A stretch of 64,000 nt of DNA from Merluccius polli (lineage: Eukaryota > Chordata > Actinopteri > Gadiformes > Merlucciidae), in NCBI GenBank assembly GCA_030340625.1, contig JAOPHQ010003129.1, forward strand, positions 248,001 through 312,000, written 5' to 3'. The notes under the pieces were generated by a model. It did no database searches and was not told the DNA's origin. It saw only the letters and a list, made by a program, of their open reading frames with translations. The position numbers were made by a program, and so were the translations under genes. Positions 34,078-47,100 of the stretch are shown here, piece by piece (within the stretch, counting starts at the first letter, position 1; every line of letters begins with the position of its first letter).

Positions 34078-34226
34078 TACACATGAGCCGACGCGACGTC
34101 ATCAGCGAACGCGGAAGACTACACAGGGCGCTGCTATGGCGATGGCGACAAAATAACCCCAACCCTGTCCGGTAAGAAATGTCCCTATAATCACACCCCT
34201 CCGCAGGGTGACTACAGCACCGCAGC

Positions 34227-37200
34227 ATGGCGAGGATCTCGGTGAACTACATCCTGCTGTGCGGCCAGCTCCTGCTGCTGCTCACCGTGTTACTCCTGCA
34301 GTGCTTGGGGGGGATTCACTCCCACAACTCTACCGCGGCCACGGCGGCGGCGGACGCGGCCAACGGGACTGCCGCCGCCGGGGGGACCGCCGGAGGGACG
34401 GCCGCTGCCGGGACCCCCTCCAGCCAGCGGCCGCCGCCGTCGCCTGACAACGTGACGACCCCCGTAATGCCGGCGGAGTACGAGTACAGACCCCCGTCCC
34501 CGGTCGTCCTCTGCAGCTATTTGTGAGTATACACGGGGGGGGGGGGGGGGGGGGGACAGCGTCAGTGTTATGTTTTTTTTGGTATTGTTTACTGTCGGTG
34601 CTGCGTCGGTCCAGTTGACGCATTTGTACGTCAACGGGACCGGAAATACAAAAATGTCGTCGCAGTTTATAACCATAGACATATATACATAGACGCCTCA
34701 TAGACTGACGCTGCCCGTTAGAGCTGACGTAGCAGCGCGGCCGCCATCTTGGTAGGGGGCCCAGTGCGCCCCCAGTGCATTCATTTCTATGGAGGAAGTG
34801 TATCCCCAACTACAATAATAAGCATAACTCCCCGAATTTTTACCGGATTTTCACACGGTTTGGTTTGTTACAAATGGCAGAGATTTATTTATGATACAGG
34901 ACGAATTTTTTTTATTTTTTTTTATTTTTTATTTTAAATAATAAGAATTATTGTTCAATCTTACTTGTTAAAGGTAATCCCACGCGATCTGGTGTCAATA
35001 CTGCGCCGTAAGCTGCACAACATACTGGCATAGCTTGCTCTCCCGTTGACTCCTATGCTAGACTAGAGTGAGGACTCCCTACCAATATGGCGGCGACGCT
35101 GGGTTACGTTCCATCACGTCATGAGGCGTCTATGTTTATAACGCGTTTGTTGTGGTACGGTTTTAATGGGTTCTTCCGGGAGTCGCTCTTGTTCGACCAT
35201 TTATGTTGTTCGTCGCCTCAACAGCGCCGCCCTCCGCTGAGAGGAAGACATGCAGGTTCAATGTCGATGGAGGAGTTGCTTTCAGTCAGTGTGGCTTCAA
35301 TTAGAGGTCCCCTATTTTACCACCAGGTGTGATGTTGATTAGCCATTGCAAGTCATGTCAAAATCTACCCTCTAGTGGCATCACAAGTGGGAGTGTTCAC
35401 TCAGATGTATGATGGATAGATCAGCCTACCTGCCTATCCAGTGGACTGTACCAACTGGTAGGCTGCTCTAGTTATCGTACATCTGGGTGGCATCACCACT
35501 TGTGATGTCATTAGAGGGTAGATTTTGACATGGCTTGTAATGGGTAATCAACATCACACCTGGTGGTAAAATAGGGGACCTTTAATTCATGTTGTCTGGC
35601 TAGAACGGAGGAAATTGTAATGTGGACTATTTACCCCCGGGGATTCATACAGCGCTCTTGACTAATCTGACTTTCTCCCTCTCTGCTTTGAAGACCGGAT
35701 GAGTTTGTCCACTGCCAGGACCCCGTGGACCACGCTGGGAACAAAAGCGCCTACGCAGAACTGGGGCACGGCTGCGTGGGGGTGGGTCTCTCTCTCTGTC
35801 TCTGTCTCTTTGTCTCATTGTCTCCGATACCACTTTTTCCTTACCAATGTAGTACTACAGGAGTAAAGAAATCTTCGTATTGGCCCATAACAACATAACA
35901 AATGTCTGAATACTGAATGCTACCGATTTTTTTTTTTAGGCCAGTACTGGATCGGTGCATCCCTAGTTTGCATGGTGATGGCGGGCACTAACTCAGTGTG
36001 TTGCTTTGCAGTGGGGAGGTCAGACCGCGAAGGAGGTGAACTACACGCCCGTTATCTGCACGGCACTGGAGTTAATAGAGTGCTCCGGGCCCAAAGAGTT
36101 CCTCCGGGGAAACGTTCCCTGTATCAAGTAAGTACCCGTCTTTCAGTTACAATGTAAACGGTGGGGGGTGCCCGACAACAACAATGGCTGGTCTAGTGTC
36201 AACTGACAGTGACCACTTCTACTTGCTACTTTTCCATTTCGTATTTTTGTCTTTTTTAATACCATCCTATGTCGTTGACCCTTTCCTTGTCATAATAAGT
36301 CCATTGTCCAGAATGATGCTGTTGATAAAAAAGAACACCTGGCTTAAAAGATCAGACATCTTCCAGTTATAACTTAGTGTTGGTAAATATGTGCCAAAAT
36401 GCAGAAACTAACTCACCACTAGAGGGCAGTGTTTACTAACCTAGAAAGTGCTGTGTTCAGCAGAGCGTTTTCATCACCCACAGATTTGTTCAGTTGGTTA
36501 CTTTGTCCGGTCTTGCTGAAGCAAATTATCAATATTTCACACATTAGGTCTGAACCACAGGCTAACTGTCACTAACTAACCACTAACCGGCAGCGATGCG
36601 CTGATAAAGCAAAAATAATGAGCCCACTGGAGTATGTGGATTGAAAAATGAGGTGTGTATTGAAACAGCTTAACTCATCTCTATTTCGTGCTTGAGCAAC
36701 TGCTTTTGGTGCACTTTTGCCCCCCTCCTCTTGCCTGCTGTATGTGTACATCGCTTTTAATGTGCATGTAAGGGAAGCCATAACCTCGTATTAAGCAGAA
36801 CGTGAATGGTGCAATCCACCACTGGCGGTGTAACACGATAGCGATTTATGAGGATTATAAAAAATGTCCCTCAATCCACAGTTTTTCTCCTCCTAATCGC
36901 CAGACTTTTGGGTTTGTTAGATTTACAGTTTACTGCCGTGCTTCGTTATTGAGAAGTCACTTTTCCGCCCAAATGTCACCTCAACATTTGTTCCAAAGCC
37001 AATTCAGACTTAATGTCACATGTCATTAAGCAGCATGTAGGGGTTGGGGCATCTTGCGCAAGGATGCTTACAGGTGGACTGTGGACATTCAGGATTGAAC
37101 CCATAAACTTTTGTTTGGGACTCAAACACCCTAACCGCTACACTATCCTCTCCCCCTGTTATCATCCTGTCTTTTTAAATTAGAGTTTCATATTTTACAT

Positions 37201-37522
37201 TCAAAAGACATGCACACAAAAATACCCCCCTCCCTAAAAAAAACCCTTTTGAGTTGACCTCCACTCCCTGCCTCTCACCCGTCTGCCCCATGTTGCCCTG
37301 GGTTACAGGTACACAGGGCACTACTTCATCACCACGCTGCTCTACTCCTTCTTCCTGGGCTGCTTCGGCGTGGACCGCTTCTGCCTGGGCCACACGGGCA
37401 CCGCGGTGGGCAAGCTGCTCACCCTGGGCGGGCTGGGCATCTGGTGGTTCGTCGACCTCATCCTGCTCATCACCGGCGGACTCATGCCCAGTGACTTCAG
37501 CAACTGGTGTACCTACTACTAA
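34227..37522 (+). CDS. tm2d2: TM2 domain-containing protein 2
   Basis: Four exons: 34227-34522, 35694-35781, 36012-36127, 37309-37522; 714 nt, 237 residues plus TAA, phases close. N-terminal signal peptide (MARISVNYILLCGQLLLLL), then an Ala/Gly/Thr-rich low-complexity stretch from GC-rich codons, a Cys-rich luminal region (LCSYLPDEFVHCQDP, GHGCVGWGGQ, VICTALELIEC, NVPCIKYTGHYF), and the TM2 domain: two TM helices joined by a loop with the conserved FGVDRFCLGH (DRF motif), ending NWCTYY. TM2D proteins are linked to Notch signalling and endolysosomal function in animals; the biochemical role is poorly known. The C-terminal half is nearly identical to mammalian TM2D2. Intron 1 carries two MITEs. 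AATAAA at 38990 may end a 1.5-kb 3' UTR. Confidence 0.97.
34534..34556. repeat. Poly-G tract just inside tm2d2 intron 1
   Basis: About 21 G, 12 bp after the exon 1 donor GTGAGT. Confidence 0.9.
34663..35143. mobile_element. MITE with YY1-like motifs in both ends, tm2d2 intron 1
   Basis: Mirrored ends: left TTTATAACCATAGAC, ATAGACGCCTCAT, then GCCGCCATCTTGGTAGGG (34740-34757); right, on the other strand, TTATAAACATAGACGCCTCA, then GCCGCCATATTGGTAGGG. The inner match is about 13 perfect bases plus the YY1-type block. No ORF. Confidence 0.7.
35304..35581. mobile_element. Intact palindromic MITE, Harbinger-like
   Basis: 278 bp with long inverted repeats of about 90 bp (left AGGTCCCCTATTTTACCACC, then AGGTGTGATGTTGATTA; right is the mirror). 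TTA at 35301-35303 and 35582-35584 fits a 3-bp TWA duplication of PIF/Harbinger type. Same family as 17988-18485. Confidence 0.8.
37020..37155 (-). mobile_element. tRNA-derived SINE copy in tm2d2 intron 3
   Basis: Same family as 5110-5235. Minus-strand GTAGCGGTTAGGGTGTTTGA (A-box region) and GGGTTCAATCC (B-box) are both visible. Confidence 0.65.
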
Positions 37523-39010
37523 AGACCCTTCACCCACTATCACCATCACCACTCTCCCTGTAAACCAACCCCAACTGTCCCCATAAACCAACTCCAATGG
37601 CCCCTGTTAACCAACCCCCCCCCCCCCCCCCAAAAAAAAACCCCAACTCCAACGGTTAACCAACCCTGAATGTCACCGTAAACCAACCCCCACTGTCCCC
37701 GTAAACCAACCCAGATGGTACATGTAAACTAACCACAACGGTCCCTGTAAAACAACCGCCCCAACTGTCTCCATGAACCAAAAAAAACAGGGTGGGTGGA
37801 AAGGAGGCTGTTTCTTAAGAATTCCAACATTTTCAGCTTTTCTCTTAATTTTGTTATTGCGTTGCAGCCCAGCAGACTGTATTTGAGCTGTCACAGGTGT
37901 CTTGCGGCGCACGTGAGGCCATTTTGACTTTGTTGTTGTTTGGTTACAGTACAAGCCAAAGCCCCCCTGTTCTGCTCGTTGTGTTCTTTGTATTGTTACT
38001 GGCAGTGTATGTGATACACCCAAAAACATCAGACACAGACACGCACTTTGTCTCAAGCTTTATACTGTGTTTGTTGTTTGTTTCACTAGAGTACAGCAGA
38101 AGGTGTTTCTTAACAGTGATAGTATATGAAACCCAGATGGAAGCTACGCCCTGTCAACATGTATGAATGCGATTACATAACGGACCCCGAAACCCGGGTT
38201 CTGAGGAACGGCCAAGTTATAAATTCCTTTCTCCTAAATGTATTTGCATATTACATGACCCATTTCTGCCAAGACAATTTGAACAGTTAATAGCTGATTG
38301 GATAAGATGATTATGATAATCTCAATTGATCTTTGTTGTTTTTGTTTTTACTTGTCCAGAGTTGGGTGTACCCGTGTTAACTTGCAGTAACTTGTTTAAA
38401 AGTTGTTGACATTATGACATAATGTGAGCAGCAGGTTTCATCAATCAAAGAGAAATATCCGACACCTGGGAAGTTACCACCCTGGCCCGTATATTCAAAC
38501 AGATTTTATTGAAATGATTTCTCACACTTTAGGTCCTAAAGCATGAGAAATGCTGCTGCCGGAGAGATGCTTATCCAAAAGGTTAGGATCAGCATCTTCT
38601 CTCCAGCAGCAGGTTGAGTTAAGTGATACGCTGATATTTCCTCTACCCACTGAACTATTTCCATAGTGTGCACCGTTTCAATTGCACATTATCGAGCTTC
38701 CAGGTTGACCACAGATGCTGATTTCTTCCACCTCACGGGACGAACAGAGTCCATCAGCCGCCTCAAATCGGGTGGAATCGCCCCAAATGGCGCCCATACA
38801 GCTACACTCCACAGGCACCCATCTAAAGACTTTAACGTTTGTCCAGGAAATTCAGCCATGTACAAAGTAGCGCTGTGTATAATTTTCCTCTGATCGCAGT
38901 CTTGGATTTGATATTGCCATGTTTCCCGTGTAATAGGTTATTTATTTGATTTGACTGGTTATCGTGTGTGAAATAGGAGAGAAGTCACCAATAAACATTC
39001 ATGTCCTGCT
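37523..39010 (+). other. Probable tm2d2 3' UTR
   Basis: Starts with imperfect repeats of a 'gtaaaccaaccccaactgtccc' type pattern (37560-37760) and a C10/A9 run at 37617-37637. Nothing coding. AATAAA at 38990-38995, followed by a T/G-rich stretch, is the first good polyadenylation signal. Confidence 0.45.
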
Positions 39011-40015
39011 ATTTGTGTTCCAGTCGATGTGTTCATTCTGAAACGACGAGTTTAGCGTAGTTCCTTTGTGCTATTGAACCACGAGCACCCGCCTCTTTAA
39101 AAAACAATTACATTGTGAAACGTTAAAGAACTAAAATTAGAATAGCTATATGTGATATTTTTGCAAAGCGTGCCCTTGGATTTTCTTTTGTAATTAACAA
39201 TTACTTCACAACTTTTTTAATTAGGCAGCGCGTAACTGCATCGAGGCGTAACTGTTGGCCTGTTGCCCAGGGAAATGGCTTCATGACTTCTTCCGAGAGA
39301 TGGAGAAACTGCATGCAGATGGCCACACTAAACTAAGCCTTCCATGCGTCGCTCCTTATGATTCAATAAAACTGTCTGGTAAAGGGTCTCATTTGATTAA
39401 TTGGCTCCGCAGACGTGTCCACGGAAGAGGTGGTTGTTGGGCAGAGGTCTTTCTCACATTGATTTTGGCAACCAGATTAAAAGTGATTGAGGACACAGCT
39501 CTGGTAACTGTTGTTAGATCATTGAACTAAAGGAGGGAGGATGTTTTTCATATCCATTGTACACTTTATTGCCTTTCTATAGATTCTATACATATGAAAT
39601 GGTCATATTATACATAATACATATACATATTAAACGGTATTTAGAACTTATGAAGTACATGACATAAGACTTGAGTACTGTTGGCGGATACGTATGCTGG
39701 CATTGGATATCATACCAAGGTTATGTCGGATATTGGATAATATGTACTATGTACAATACAAAAGCTCCATCAGACGTGACTGACAAACCAAAAATAAACC
39801 ACTTAATTTTCTACTTCTTTAGGGTATTAGAAGAAACGTAATGTACAGTACGCCATTGTGGTGTAGTAATCCCAAACCCAGAAGAAGTCAGGACTAAAAA
39901 TTGGTTAATCATTAAAAAAAACATCTGTAATTCCCTAATATTATATACAATTTAATGTAGCCTGGCATTTAAAATAGTCAACAAAAAGCATAGAGGAGAG
40001 ATTCCAGTACTTTAT
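39011..40015. other. Intergenic spacer between tm2d2 and htra4
   Basis: The two genes converge here. TTTATT at about 39563 (AATAAA on minus) could serve the htra4 3' end if its UTR crosses the minisatellite. No coding exon supported. Confidence 0.4.
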
Positions 40016-40019
40016 ACTC

Positions 40020-41100
40020 ATTCTACCAGTCTGTCTCTCGTTCTACCAGTCTACCTCTCATTCTACCAGTCTATCTCTTGTTCTACCAGTCTAATTCTCA
40101 TTCTACCAGTCTATCTCTCATTATACCAGTCTACCTCTCATTCTACCAGTCTTTCTCTCGTTCTACCAGTCTCTCTCATTCTACCAGTCCATCTCTCATT
40201 CTACCAGTCTACCTCTCATTCTACCAGTCTATCTCTCATTCTACCAGTCTATCATTCTACCAGTCTATCTCTCATTCTATCAGTCTACCTCTCATTCTAC
40301 CAGTCTATCTCTCATTCTACCAGTCTATCATTCTACCAGTCTCTCTCATTCTACCAGTCCATCTCTCATTCTACCAGTCTACCTCTCATTCTACCAGTCT
40401 ATCTCTCGTTCTACCAGTCTAACTCATTCTACCAGTCTATCTCTCATTCTACCAGTCTATCATTCTACCAGTCTACCTCTCATTCTACCAGTCTATTATT
40501 CTACCAGTCTACCTCTCATTCTACCAGTCTATTATTCTACCAGTCTACCTCTCATTCTACCAGTCTATCTCTCATTCTACCAGTCTATCATTCTACCAGT
40601 CTACCTCTCATTCTACCAGTCTATCTCTCATTCTACCAGTCTACCTCTCATTCTACCAGTCTATCTCTCATTCTACCAGTCTATCATTCTACCAGTCTCT
40701 CTCATTCTACCAGTCTACCTCTCATTCTACCAGTCTACCTCTCATTCTACCAGTCTATCTCTCGTTCTACCAGTCTAACTCATTCTACCAGTCTATCTCT
40801 CGTTCTACCAGTCTAACTCATTCTACCAGTCTATCTCTCATTCTACCAGTCTATCATTCTACCAGTCTACCTCTCATTCTACCAGTCTATTATTCTACCA
40901 GTCTACCTCTCATTCTACCAGTCTATTATTCTACCAGTCTACCTCTCATTCTACCAGTCTACCTCTCATTCTACCAGTCTATTATTCTACCAGTCTACCT
41001 CTCATTCTACTAGTCTACCTCTCATTCTACCAGTCTATTATTCTACCAGTCTACCTCTCATTCTACCAGTCTACCTCTCATTCTACCAGTCTATCTCTTC
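40020..41100. repeat. Minisatellite built on htra4's terminal codons
   Basis: About 55 units of 14-21 bp: a CTCATTCTACCAGTCTAtCT long form and a short form lacking part of it, alternating in higher-order patterns. The array's right edge (41083-41100) is the coding end of htra4 (EEIDW stop on the minus strand). Confidence 0.95.
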
Positions 41101-44100
41101 CGGGACGACAGTCAGTGTGACATCCCGCGCGCCTCTCCGCAGCACCATGGAGAGCGTGGCTGCGGTGGAGATGGCTTCACTGACGTCCTGTGTTGTTTCC
41201 ACTGAGCGCCCGTTGATCCTCAAGATGACATCATGATTCATCACGCCAGCGCTGTGGAACACAAACACACACTTGACACAGACACATCCCCATACACACA
41301 CACACACATACACACACCGTGACACATACACAACTATAAACACATATATACATAACCACACACACACACAAACACACACACCGTGACACACACACACATC
41401 ATACACACATAATGGCACATACACTACTATACACATACACAATCACACACACACACACCGTGACACATACACAACTATATACACACATATACACAATCAC
41501 ACACACGCATACCTTGGCATATACACACACTTGCACACATCATGGCACATACACTACTATACACATACACAATCACACACACACACACACACACATACGG
41601 TGACACATACACACACACACATGGCACATACACATACACAATGACAAAGACATTGACACATACACACCTGTGAAAACACACAATGACATACATACACACG
41701 CACACATAGAATGACACATACAGACGCCCACATCCACACACACACACACACACACACACATACAATGACATACACACACCTGTATACACACACAATGACA
41801 CACCACCATCAATGACACATACACATCCACACGCTGGCACCAGACCAGCATCCCCAGCATCCCATAATCCAACCAATCTGAAGTCTTTAACAAAACACTC
41901 CTAGGAACTCCTAAACAAGTCTGTTCCTGGCTCGAAAGGACCAGCGCAGTCATGTCCATGCTTTAAACTGCTCCTTATAGTACACAGTATACCACTCATG
42001 CACCTTAACCTTTATACACATAATGTCCTCACTTCACCTGCCACAAGACAATGCAAGCGGGAAAGTGTGAATGGAAAAGACAGTCCATTGCTATGTGGTG
42101 GGTTATAATAAGAGACAACGTTCTCTGACGTCTAACTTCTATACCAGGCTTTCTCCCCCCCGGTCTTTAGAGTAAAAGCGCAGTGCTGTCTTCTTGTCTT
42201 CAGAGTAAAAGCGCCGTGGTGAGTCGGGCGATAAGAAATAGAAAGTGAATTTCAGAGAGAAAAAGAGAGAGGGAGTTGTTATGCATGCCGCCGCTGCCGT
42301 CGTCCTCAGAAAGAGGAAGATGTCCGGGTTTTGCCGGTGGGTTGTCGGGTCTATAATGAGCTGAGGTTGGGTAGGCAGCCTTGGTGGAACACAGGCCCGG
42401 CCCGGCGCAGGGTTTCTAAGAACACCAGCCGTCGCTGCGTGAAACATGCTAATTGGTTTCAGCCAGCGTCTTCTAATAAGCAGGGCAGGTGTATGACTGA
42501 TCTGTTCTTTAACCCCTCGCATGGTGTACAGTCTGGGGTATGGATGGAGTTGATGACGAATCTCTTGATATGTCAGTAACAAAACTGAAGTCTATTTATT
42601 ATTTAGTTATGTAGCTGACCGCTTTAATCCAAAACGACTTGCGGTGCATTTTTCTTTGGATGCATGTCAGTAATGAGCAGGTTGGGGTTTAGGGGGCATC
42701 TTGCTCAAGGATGCCTACAGGTAGACCAAGGACATTGGGGATTGAATCCAGAACCTTTTGGCTGGGAGTCCAACACCCTAACCACAAGACCAAGGTTGCT
42801 CTATGAATGTATTGGTGTGTGTGTATCTGTGTGGGCGTGCGGACCTGTGTTTTTATGTGTGTGTGTGTGTGTGTGTGTGTTTGTGTGTGTATGTGGTACC
42901 TGGCGGCCGCTGCCCCAGCGATGACCTCGTAGACGTACACCCCAGAAGTGACATCAGGGAAGTCTGTCTCTCGTTCCCTCAGATCCCTGATCATTCTGAT
43001 GTTGGGGGGGGTAGATAATAAAACAAATGATTGGATTGGGTTTGGGTATTGGGATTGGGTTATTCTAGGTGTCTTAACCGGGCTGAGGTGTTTACAGGCG
43101 ATTTGAAAAACCCGATTATTGCTATAACCAGGATTCAAATCTGGCTTATAGTCTGCATGTAAACACACTGAATAATGTATTTCTTGAATCAAGTCCCCCA
43201 CCTTTCTATGTTAGATATGGGACTGATCAAATGTTGTTAGGTTTTAGTTTTCAAATATTGTATCTAGTGTTTGATGTAGTTTTTTGTCTATTTCTGTGTT
43301 GTCTTTACTCACGATTCAGACAGTTGCAGCATCCGGACTCCTATGTACTTCTTTTTCGACGTTGTATTTCCTAAATAATATTGTTACAGTTAACAGCTTC
43401 TAAATAATGGTATCACAGTTAATTCATGTTTCCTAACTAATGCTATTATCAAAGTTAGTACTTTGTATGCCTACATGTCAAAGTTAGTCAATGGTTCATT
43501 GATAATGGCATCAATACACTTAAATAATAATTTCTAAATGATGTTATCACGTTTAATGCACGTCTCCTGAAGAATGTTATGATCACAGTTATGTCATGTG
43601 TTCATGAGGTTGTTGCGAGATGGAGACTGAGGTAGTGAAAGACGAGATGGCTCCCCTGGTTACCCTTCATTTGTCTGTTGTAGGACTCGGCGAGGAACTG
43701 CCGTATCTTGTCGGCAGGGATGGCAAAGGAGATCCCCGCGGTGACTTTGAGAGTGTTAATGCCTATTACATCCCCGTCCTGTCGAGCGGAGAGGAAATGG
43801 AGGCGCAATTTCATTATCTCCCCGCGCACATAACTTACAGTCTCTTTAGTGTTTAACAACCCTGCGCTGACATCCCAAAGACCCACATAAAAAGATCTCT
43901 TTTGTTTTGGGTTGTCACTCCTATCCCCCCCCCCCACCCACCCAACCAAACGGCGAAGGACAATTTCCAGAAACTACCGTTGGTATGGCAACCGTTGCCT
44001 TAAAAAAATTAAAGTTGGGGCTGTGTCCTTGGTTAATGAATATGATTTTAATATGCGATATTAATGTTAATACTGGCACAGAACAATAAATATGTAGTAG

Positions 44101-47100
44101 GGTGTGACCTTCAAACCCAAAAGGACACACGCATGCGCTGAACTCACACTCACTCATCCTTTACTCCTAATCTAACCACTCGCACCCAACCCTACCTCAC
44201 CCTACTCTACCCCACCCTACTCTAACCCACCCCACCCCACCCTACTCTACCCCACCCCACCCCACCCTACCCCACCACACCCTACTCTACCCCAACCCAC
44301 CCTACCCTACTCACTCCACCCTACCCCACCCCACCCTATTCTACCCCACCCTACCCCACCCTATTCTACCCCACCCTACCCCAACATACCCCTACCCCTA
44401 CCCCACCCCACACTACCCCAGCCTATCCCACCCCACTCCGACGTTGAATGTTCTCAAAAGACGATTCTCAGTTTTAAAAGAGAATAGCAGAGTGCAGACC
44501 TTGCGTGGTGAATAAAACAGAATCACCAACTTGGTCCGTTTTGTTTTATTAAAGAGCCCATGAGAGTGAGACAATACTGCAAAAGCATCCAGCAGGACTG
44601 CACATCTCCTCTATAATAATAATATGTTAATTAATATTATAAATAATAATATCATTTATAATTCATGCACTCACCAGGTTGACCAGTGGGCCTCCCGAGT
44701 TTCCGTACTGCCGGTTAAATGGAGAAAAGAATAAAATAAATACATGGAAATAAATAAACTGAATTTTAAGGACTTCAGAGACAATAGCAAAGAAAAAATA
44801 ATCAATCATGTGATGATACGTCATTTTTCAACATGAAATAGACCTACTCATTGTTCATGTCACCCAAATCAAATTTATAGATAATTAATTGTATAACTAA
44901 ACATCATACATACATTGTACAATTTTTTGTAAAAAGAAAGAAACAATACACAGAAAGAAAGAGGGTAGAATGAAAGGAAAGAAAGACAGAAATAAAGAAA
45001 GAGGGAAAAAAAGATGGAAAGAAAAAGGGTAAAATGAAAAAAGGAAAGAAAGGAAGATGGTAGAAAAAGGAAATAAATACAGAGGGTAGAAGTAAAGGAG
45101 GCAAGAAAGAACAAAAGAAAAGGCCGGAAAGGGAGAAAGACAGACAGTTGAGTCTCACGTTGATGATGGCGTCGGTCTGGATGTACTCCATGTTGGAGTC
45201 GGCGAGGCCCAGCTCCACGCCGTGTCTCTGGGCCGTGCTGATGATACCTGTGGTCACTGTGTTCTGCAGGGAGAAGGGACTGCCTATCGCCACCACAAAC
45301 TCCCCCGGACGCAGGTCGGACGACCGGCCCAGCTGCAGCACCGGCAGCGGGCCCTGCAGAGAGAGAGAGACAGAGAGAGAGAGACAGAGAGAGAGAGACA
45401 GAGACTTTATTATTTGTCGCCATTGGAAAAATTGGTTGGCAGCATAATCACAAGGTATTTAATCATAATCTCCCAAAAAAATCACTACTTCCCCAGACCA
45501 GCTGGGCATCCTTAGTGACCAGGAAGGTGTGGTTAGAGTGCATGGGGGATAAGGTGCTATTGCTAACCCCAGTGCTAAACTTAATGGCTTATGGTACAAA
45601 TGCAGATTTGATCTCTTTTTAGTAGATAGAGGGGGGGGGGGGGGGGGGCGATGTCATCAGCCAGATAGCAACAAGAGCCACAACGCAGGGTAGTCCAGTG
45701 GTTGTTGGACCAGTCCAGGGCATTGGACTCCCAGCCCAAAGACGCCCTAACCCCTACCTGTGCCTTAATAAGCTGCATCTGAATTCACTTTAACGGTATA
45801 AAAGGGTATGCTAAATGACTAAACAGTACTAGTCAATAGTGTTAAAAATGTTGTAGCATCCAAGCCATGTTGGGTTATTTGAAATAGTGGCTTTTATTAT
45901 GGGTATGTTAGGATTCTTTTGTTTGAGTTTGATTGAGACTTTTATTTTGAAGGACTGCTGGGCTTCATGGGCCTTTTAAAGATGGCACTCCAATTAAAGA
46001 GCTGCAGAAATTAGCGTACTAAAACCCGGAAATCCGGTAGCATGTTGGCACTTCCGGTTCTCTCGTCTCGAAGTCAACGGTTTTTTAAATTGGGTTTTTG
46101 GTTAGATGCCTGAAATAAGGTCTGTGGTTAACACAAGCTTAAGAGATTGCCACGTTTTGGTCTACGACATAAAACACATCAGTAAATACCCCACTCGTGA
46201 ATTTTGAAGCTTTTACGTGTCTTAAAAAAACTTCTGCCGATTGCATTTACGCTTCAAAAATCATGAAAGTAGTGTTCATTGGTGAAGATTATCTTGCTTA
46301 ACAAAACGTCTGAGTATCATAAACCTTGGTTTGTATCGAATGCGATCAGTTTCCCAACCCTTTTGTTTTGAAGGACCAAGTTTTAGATTACATTTTTCAA
46401 CCTGTTTGCAAGCGTTCCATTGGGGTACATTTTTGGATCCGCATTAGATTGTTCACCTGGACCACCACACCTCACCTGGACCACCACCACACCTCACCTG
46501 GACCACCACCACACCTCACCTGGACCACCACACCTCACCTGGACCACCACCACACCTCACCTGGACCACCACACCTCACCTGGACCACCACCACACCTCA
46601 CCTGGACCACCACCACACCTCACCTGGACCACCACACCTCACCTGGACCACCACCACACCTCACCTGGACCACCACACCTCACCTGGACCACCACCACAC
46701 CTCACCTGGACCACCGCACCTCACCTGGACCACCACAACTCACCTGGACGCCCAACTTCCACACAAGGTGGTTTAAAATATTATTTTATTATTGCCAGAC
46801 AAACTGCAAATATGTTGAACACAAAATGTCTGATCATAGCTTGTAAGCTGCCTTCTTCCAAACCCTAAAACTCTTTCAAACTTCATCCATCTTTTTTATA
46901 TTCAAAAGCGATGGTTGCGGATGTGATCAGTGGCGATTACGTTTGTTGTTTCGCCATCGCAAATACAATGATTAATAATATTAATACTACACTTTATTTG
47001 CATGGCGCTTTTGAAAACGTTTACGAAGTGCTTTTAACATGCGCGACGAGAACAATAAAAACAATAAATGTGATTTGGGGAATAAGCATTGTTTATTCAA

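Noticed and set aside
39255..39530. 91-codon plus-strand ORF between tm2d2 and htra4
   Set aside because: No recognisable homology or codon pattern; the length is within chance for this region.
40020..41100. CRISPR-like regular array
   Set aside because: No unique spacers; the units are contiguous variants of one minisatellite in a vertebrate genome.
42700..42795. tRNA gene
   Set aside because: A and B boxes are present, but no complete cloverleaf was evident and the sequence recurs many times with a SINE body.
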